NCBI GenBank assembly: GCA_015231715.1
Contig: JADGBB010000046.1
Span: forward strand, 1-8,915
Origin: Candidatus Omnitrophota bacterium
GTDB lineage: Bacteria; Omnitrophota; Koll11; Tantalellales; Tantalellaceae
Direction: 5' to 3'
DNA: 8,915 nucleotides
Shown here: one piece after another, positions 5,901 to 8,915 of the stretch
Position numbering within the stretch: the stretch's first letter is position 1
Layout: each line of letters begins with the position of its first letter
Position numbers and translations under genes: made by a program
The notes under the pieces: model-generated
What the model saw: the letters and a program-made list of their open reading frames with translations, nothing else
Database searches by the model: none
Told to the model about the DNA's origin: nothing

Positions 5901-8566
5901 TTAGCTTTCTGGACCTCTTCAGGTGTCGGCTGTTCATGATCCGCATTTTTGCCTAAGGCCTGTCTAAAAAATTCTGCAGTTGCAACCCTGTGGTCACCGT
6001 TAGAAACGGCTATAATTTCTGCTCCTAACCCTCGTTCAGTATAATATTTTTCTAATCCTCTATCCAAAGGATTATTTATCCATTCATCATATATGCGGAC
6101 ATCATCTGCATGCGCCCTAGCAACTGCTCCCTGCCAATCAGCAAACCTAAGTCCGCCTGAAGCTATATCAAATACTTCATTTCCATACTCAGTATGTCTA
6201 AATACCTCTTTATAGCTATCCGGGATCTCCATAAAAGCCATCATAAGATCGGCAACTCTTCCGTATTTTGCCCGCGGATCATCTTTAAACTTATCTTTAT
6301 TAAATCCATACTTATCATAAATATAATTAAAGAAATTAGTTTCGCCTTCAGCTCTGTCGCCGCTATTACGCCTATCCCACAAATTATTAGCTAACCCATA
6401 TGATTTCCTGTTTCTGTAAGTATGTGTAGTCATAGCTATGACCATATCATCAAGCACAGGATCGATCTGATATGTAGGATCGTTGATCTTGTTTTTTATT
6501 TCTATATCAAGCTCTATCTGCCTGTATGCGGAAATAAGCGCGACCTGAGAATCATTTAGATGTAGCACCGGCCCTTTCCAATCCTTTCCTTTTTTCAATT
6601 TTTCATCGGCTTCCTGCCATTTAACAAATTGAAGCGCGGCTTTTGAATAATAAACGCTGAACTCTTCCCATGTAGGACGCGCTTTATCCCATTTTTCGTC
6701 ATTTCCTTTGTCATTAGGATTATTGTAATTATATAACGAATGAACAAAGAAACTTGAACCATCTTGTTGTATATCCCTGATCAGATACACTTCTATACCC
6801 AACTCATTTATTCCCTTACTCACAACAGTATCAATATATTTATTGCCCATCTTAACTTTGAACCTTGTAACTTCTTCCAGTTTTTTTTCTCCCTTAGAAT
6901 TTCTTAGAGGATATGTCAGCGAATCACTTGTATAATCCAGTTTTTCAGCCACACCGTTCGCGTTAATTCTGTTTTGATAATGAGGTTCTACATGTTTAAG
7001 CGATGTGTTTGAATCTTTAAGTAATTTTTTTATCTCCGCTCCGTGATACTGCATAACTCTAGCCAACCCTCCCGCTTCATGCCATATTTCCGGTGAGATC
7101 TGCCATAATGTGCGGCCCTTAAGCTCAGAAGCGAACCTTTTTATCCAGTTCTTAAAATCATATGCTTCGTCAAGCATCAAAAGTATTTCATCGACAACTA
7201 TCAAATTTCTGTATTCCTCAGCTTTTTCACTTTTAAGTACAGCTATCAATTTTTTCTGTTCCCTTTTATCAAGTAGGGAAACCGCGTGTTTTATTGGAGT
7301 AGTCCGTTCAACAGGATAAAGATTCTGGCTCATCGCTATATCATTCAAAAGATAAAGCGCGCTTAAGAGTTTCTCCTGTTTATTTTCTTTTATAAGATTT
7401 TCAAACAAAATTTTCAGATCATAGGCATTAACATTAGGATTGTCAACCAGCATGGCATCACGCAGCATATCTATTTGATTAGCGTCTAAAAGTTCAGCGG
7501 CCTCGTTTATTCTCGCTTCTTCATTAGGCGCGTGCGGAGCGCCTTGAATATGTTTGAACTCGTCATTTACAAGTATGCTGTCTATCAAAGACCCGTCTTT
7601 TTGATCAAGCATAAGTTTAAGCAGAATACTGCCTATGTATACGGCTTTATCTCTTACTCCCGCGTGAGCTACATTGACTTTTGTCAGATCTTCATTTTCA
7701 CCAACAAAATATTTTCCCATCACCATACGGAATTTTACCGGCTCGCCTCTGACTTTATTATCAAGCATTATTTTTTTTAATTGTTGTATTTTCCCTGGCA
7801 AAAAGAACTGATCAATATCAAGCTCTTCGCCTAAATACTCATTAGCCCCGAATGCCATAGGCTGATATTCATCAATAAATCTAACCCTTCTGGCTCTGAT
7901 ATTTTCATCTTCAGTATCGCAGAAAATTTCAACAACATTATTATTTTTTATCAACTCTCTTACAAGCGGATCTGCCTCAGAAGCATTAGCACCTTTAAGG
8001 TCTTTACCATGTACTCCAGGTGATTCAACATATCCTATCGGCTCAAGATTCAGTGGTTTCAGTTTAGGATTTCCTACACCAACCCAATGCGTGCCTACCT
8101 TTTCCCATATCATTTCATCTTGGCCGATCTTTGGTTCGGTACCGGAAACAGAAAATATAATATATTTATCATTGATCTTTGTAAAAAAATTAGCTTTGCT
8201 TACCCCAAATATGGGCGTCCCAATAAAAATAACATCCAAAGTATCATTTTCAAGAAACCCCCAGGAATTAGAATCATTAAATGTTTTTGTAAGTTCTTTC
8301 GCTATTGATCTATAATCTTTGGATTCGTTATGGGCCTTGGCTACGGCTATCATTGTCATAAGCATACTAACGGCTGCTTTTGATCCTTGCACTTTCGAAT
8401 AAAGATCATCACCTAATACCTTACTAAAATCTGTGTTTTGAAATATTTTTGGGCTGGGTGCAAGGCAATCAGAATTTTGTTCAAAATTATCAGCCGAACA
8501 ATACGGCGTGTATAAATTGCTGAATAAAAAAGCCGATGCCACAATAATAGAAATGATTTTTTTCAT
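2999..8566 (-). CDS. Giant exported protein with a glycogen-synthase-like GT-B glycosyltransferase core
   Basis: 1855 residues, complete. The start at 8566 has SD-like AAGGGG 4 nt upstream. Residues 1-25 are a signal peptide ending CSA; CLAPS follows at 34-38, a motif I associate with large Omnitrophota exported proteins. Residues 40-480 are unrecognised (HAGVRDKAVYIG at 301-312). Residues 485-1150 resemble GT5 glycogen/starch synthase: SPEIWHEAGGLARV (491-504) matches the N-terminal KTGGL loop, VLHLNDS (667-673) the HxHDW motif, THTYRNR (714-720) the conserved His segment, SGRLVEEK (933-940) the C-domain Arg/Lys pair, and HPQTEAAGFTEVDGA (1039-1053) the donor-binding E-x-x-GL loop. Arg935, Lys940 and Glu1043 are kept; the Lys of KTGGL is replaced by Glu497. 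The core is near 665 residues against about 480 in typical enzymes, because of insertions. Residues 1430-1500 look weakly cupin-like (EGDYALALPG). The C-terminal 1600-1855 holds TPIGHNYDRAGLIRS, unknown. The donor sugar is unknown; activity outside the cytoplasm would be unusual. The gene is certain, the glycosyltransferase fold fairly so. Confidence 0.88.
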   Translation of the reverse strand: MKKIISIIVASAFLFSNLYTPYCSADNFEQNSDCLAPSPKIFQNTDFSKVLGDDLYSKVQGSKAAVSMLMTMIAVAKAHNESKDYRSIAKELTKTFNDSNSWGFLENDTLDVIFIGTPIFGVSKANFFTKINDKYIIFSVSGTEPKIGQDEMIWEKVGTHWVGVGNPKLKPLNLEPIGYVESPGVHGKDLKGANASEADPLVRELIKNNNVVEIFCDTEDENIRARRVRFIDEYQPMAFGANEYLGEELDIDQFFLPGKIQQLKKIMLDNKVRGEPVKFRMVMGKYFVGENEDLTKVNVAHAGVRDKAVYIGSILLKLMLDQKDGSLIDSILVNDEFKHIQGAPHAPNEEARINEAAELLDANQIDMLRDAMLVDNPNVNAYDLKILFENLIKENKQEKLLSALYLLNDIAMSQNLYPVERTTPIKHAVSLLDKREQKKLIAVLKSEKAEEYRNLIVVDEILLMLDEAYDFKNWIKRFASELKGRTLWQISPEIWHEAGGLARVMQYHGAEIKKLLKDSNTSLKHVEPHYQNRINANGVAEKLDYTSDSLTYPLRNSKGEKKLEEVTRFKVKMGNKYIDTVVSKGINELGIEVYLIRDIQQDGSSFFVHSLYNYNNPNDKGNDEKWDKARPTWEEFSVYYSKAALQFVKWQEADEKLKKGKDWKGPVLHLNDSQVALISAYRQIELDIEIKNKINDPTYQIDPVLDDMVIAMTTHTYRNRKSYGLANNLWDRRNSGDRAEGETNFFNYIYDKYGFNKDKFKDDPRAKYGRVADLMMAFMEIPDSYKEVFRHTEYGNEVFDIASGGLRFADWQGAVARAHADDVRIYDEWINNPLDRGLEKYYTERGLGAEIIAVSNGDHRVATAEFFRQALGKNADHEQPTPEEVQKAKIISKEKLNLPLDDATPREVYSSKDGIIKDGRSFLDKDQIVISYSGRLVEEKVGVKRSIYDVESYDKQKGYRAFTDENIEKMVASGMQVVIYGNVQTNNEESAEMKKGFIALAEKLGKQGLPGRFIFVPRFKLEDQRRLLAATDVVVLDSHPQTEAAGFTEVDGAVCGALVVPTKRDDNKVGEGLFQAQGMPMDLTVPGKGNTMVPEKRTEGAYLETLMKLKELYDNDKIKEYQATSVRLSRALEAKFTSAAYLREFSRAVKIREERKRWMNIKRSNDERKDFLRDTVISDPVKYDAYKISDQVLNGEVSLAVEIFVTSTFFQAKEKTYEMPVMMFNRLLSLFKERRITEEKFLEFSRAFVDGVLLRAGEETPVNSGIDKYVQSLQVISGQAVTLMTWISRNIEGAKDIWLTANESKMARSNKEAGGLSFMIFPEGIEIAPMDGEGREGYFWRGSEPIAKMQNDINPEMVNENDKNQHETFARRTSLYVMNHGFLKVPNALNVLTNPNRIADKGLVKVSTIHETIFINDKVPFSNQCTSTGAGHFQANNLDIKQVSAGIGIQFNVKYASDGTIEKVYCHKLKEGDYALALPGCVDYVVNLGGLRFNDFSVALAGDLMEKYGLAYDEAVVTMLDGKKKTLSAPVQIMKQGDEIEFVLNGTTQDKLVWIGNSQGAAPSMDILNFYEGLNPEKINSYLDDIFETGFMEVNPPIAEADENILVEPVDRSNVKGSIYIDGYAEDNADLLQQITDGETGDKLVRIAIEDIDLAAVEMLNEMQKNNIYIELFSNLDPNVSVSAENVKGLTARELPESLLAQNRSKANTITLMSVYKGEKLPVSGKVNARWQKAMGAQELDKTIVTPIGHNYDRAGLIRSVLFGLRLTEIARNNYDATSPFVEYTLAQYMDLCRGTSVDMHKFKLTREDILSLALGDSKTMIEALNKIIEFLPIVPLGEEVRDRYDRIVTILRNA

Positions 8567-8617
8567 TATTCCCCTTTGATGTTTATGGTTTATAACTTTT
8601 TTTCAAATTAACAAAAA

Positions 8618-8629
8618 ATGCTATAGCAT
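8618..8629. promoter_or_regulatory. Perfect 12-bp palindrome beside the -10 box, possible operator
   Basis: ATGCTATAGCAT reads identically on both strands. It lies one base downstream of the TATAAT box of the promoter for the 1855-codon gene, so it covers the predicted start site, a usual position for a repressor operator. It is a single site and no regulator is encoded nearby. Confidence 0.35.
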
Positions 8630-8630
8630 G

Positions 8631-8659
8631 ATTATAATACAAACCTAAAATAAAGTAAA
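8631..8659 (-). promoter_or_regulatory. Sigma70-type promoter for the 1855-codon gene
   Basis: On the minus strand a consensus TATAAT (8636-8631) is preceded by TTTACT (8659-8654) with a 17-nt spacer. The -35 matches four of six consensus positions. Transcription would start near 8624, giving a leader of about 58 nt before the ATG at 8566, with no riboswitch-like fold seen in it. Confidence 0.6.
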
Positions 8660-8683
8660 GTGCACCATAACTTGCTTTTTCAT
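8645..8683 (-). CDS. 12-codon ORF with strong Shine-Dalgarno; leader peptide or gene remnant
   Basis: ATG at 8683-8681 opens the peptide MKKQVMVHFTLF, stopped by TAG at 8647-8645. It is preceded by GGGGAGGTG (8698-8690), a near-perfect complement of the 16S anti-Shine-Dalgarno, at a spacing of 6 nt, the best ribosome site in the window. The ORF overlaps the -35 and spacer of the next promoter. A dispersed repeat begins immediately upstream of the SD, so any original promoter may have been displaced. It could be a small leader ORF or the 5' stub of a lost gene; the MKK start would also suit a signal peptide. Expression is unproven. Confidence 0.25.
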   Translation of the reverse strand: MKKQVMVHFTLF

Positions 8684-8698
8684 GCTTAACACCTCCCC

Positions 8699-8775
8699 GT
8701 CATTCTGAGGAGCGAAGCGACGAAGAATCTCAGCCCCACGAATAAGCAGATCCTTCGCCTTCGGCTCAGGATGAC
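8699..8775. repeat. Inverted pair of GTCATCCTGAGC-family repeat units
   Basis: The left unit, GTCATTCTGAGGAGCGAAGC then GACGAAGAATCTCAG (8699-8733), and the right unit, whose reverse complement is GTCATCCTGAGCCGAAGGCG then AAGGATCTGC (8775-8746), face each other across about 12 nt. The whole can fold as one long hairpin, the shape expected of a MITE- or REP-type element. No target duplication or transposase could be identified. Confidence 0.85.
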
Positions 8776-8830
8776 GGTTTTTTCAGGCCCACGATGACGT
8801 TCTTCCTATGATGATGTTCGGCGCAAACAA

Positions 8831-8868
8831 AAACCCCGCGGTGGATTTTGTGTCCACTGCGGGGTTTT
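8831..8868. terminator. Strong intrinsic terminator, potentially bidirectional
   Basis: A 12-bp stem, CCCCGCGGTGGA (8834-8845) with TCCACTGCGGGG (8853-8864), contains one G-T wobble and a 7-nt loop. It is flanked by an A-run on the left (8829-8833) and TTTT on the right, so it works as an RNA terminator in either direction. For minus-strand transcription the U-tract is UUUUUGUUU. It follows the stop of the gene at the right edge by about 22 nt and insulates it from the genes here. Confidence 0.9.
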
Positions 8869-8890
8869 GTCCCACTTATATTGAATTCGA

Positions 8891-8914
8891 TTATGCGCTT
8901 AGCATTGCTTCTCT
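8891..8914 (-). CDS. Possible C-terminal end of a gene entering from the right
   Basis: Read leftward, the last 24 bases give Arg-Glu-Ala-Met-Leu-Ser-Ala and a TAA stop (8893-8891). The strong terminator starts 22 nt beyond, as expected after a real gene end. Only seven codons are visible, so neither the frame nor the product can be confirmed. Confidence 0.4.
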   Translation of the reverse strand, partial: REAMLSA

Positions 8915-8915
8915 T

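Noticed and set aside
3337..8315. Many plus-strand open frames opposite the 1855-codon gene
   Set aside because: All mirror the long minus-strand frame and none has a recognisable motif.
1..8915. tRNA, rRNA, transposase or integrase genes
   Set aside because: No cloverleaf, rRNA-like sequence or recombinase motif was seen on either strand.

Overview
All supportable genes in this window lie on the minus strand. The window appears to come from an uncultivated Gram-negative-type bacterium, most likely Candidatus Omnitrophota (formerly OP3) or a close relative. This is inferred from very large exported multidomain proteins with a signal peptide followed by a short Cys-Leu-Ala-Pro-Ser motif, moderate AT-richness and many small dispersed palindromic repeats. 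There is no 16S rRNA or marker gene here, so the assignment rests on recalled protein style only.

Layout in the direction of transcription (right to left). (1) 8891-8914 may be the last codons of an upstream gene, followed by a strong bidirectional hairpin terminator (8831-8868). (2) The 324-base gap 8567-8890 also holds an inverted pair of a dispersed repeat (8699-8775), a 12-codon ORF with an excellent Shine-Dalgarno, a sigma70-like promoter and a perfect 12-bp palindrome beside its -10 box. (3) 2999-8566 encodes a 1855-residue exported protein. Its centre is a GT-B glycosyltransferase of the glycogen/starch synthase type, and it has a cupin-like segment and an unrecognised C-terminal module. 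(4) 2482-2941 holds two small overlapping genes, a DUF4160 protein followed by a DUF2442 protein, a toxin-antitoxin-like pair. (5) 2257-2481 is regulatory: another copy of the dispersed repeat, an AT-rich promoter with a 10-bp inverted repeat, and a c-di-GMP-type (GEMM-I) riboswitch. (6) 2256 to beyond position 1 is the start of a second large exported protein, 752 codons visible, with a ChaN/TraB-like domain. It is open to the window's left edge.

The most striking feature is that the riboswitch-controlled gene carries three repeat-derived segments from two unrelated palindromic repeat families. All three are inserted in frame, adding short repeat-encoded peptides without breaking the gene. 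This recalls the Rickettsia palindromic elements, but with different sequence. One of the two families also occurs outside genes in this same window, which supports its mobility.

How the genes work together is inference. Both large proteins appear exported. The riboswitch ties the ChaN/TraB-like protein to a cyclic dinucleotide signal that usually governs surface and lifestyle functions. The GT-B protein has its own promoter, and no shared operon with the ChaN/TraB-like gene is evident.
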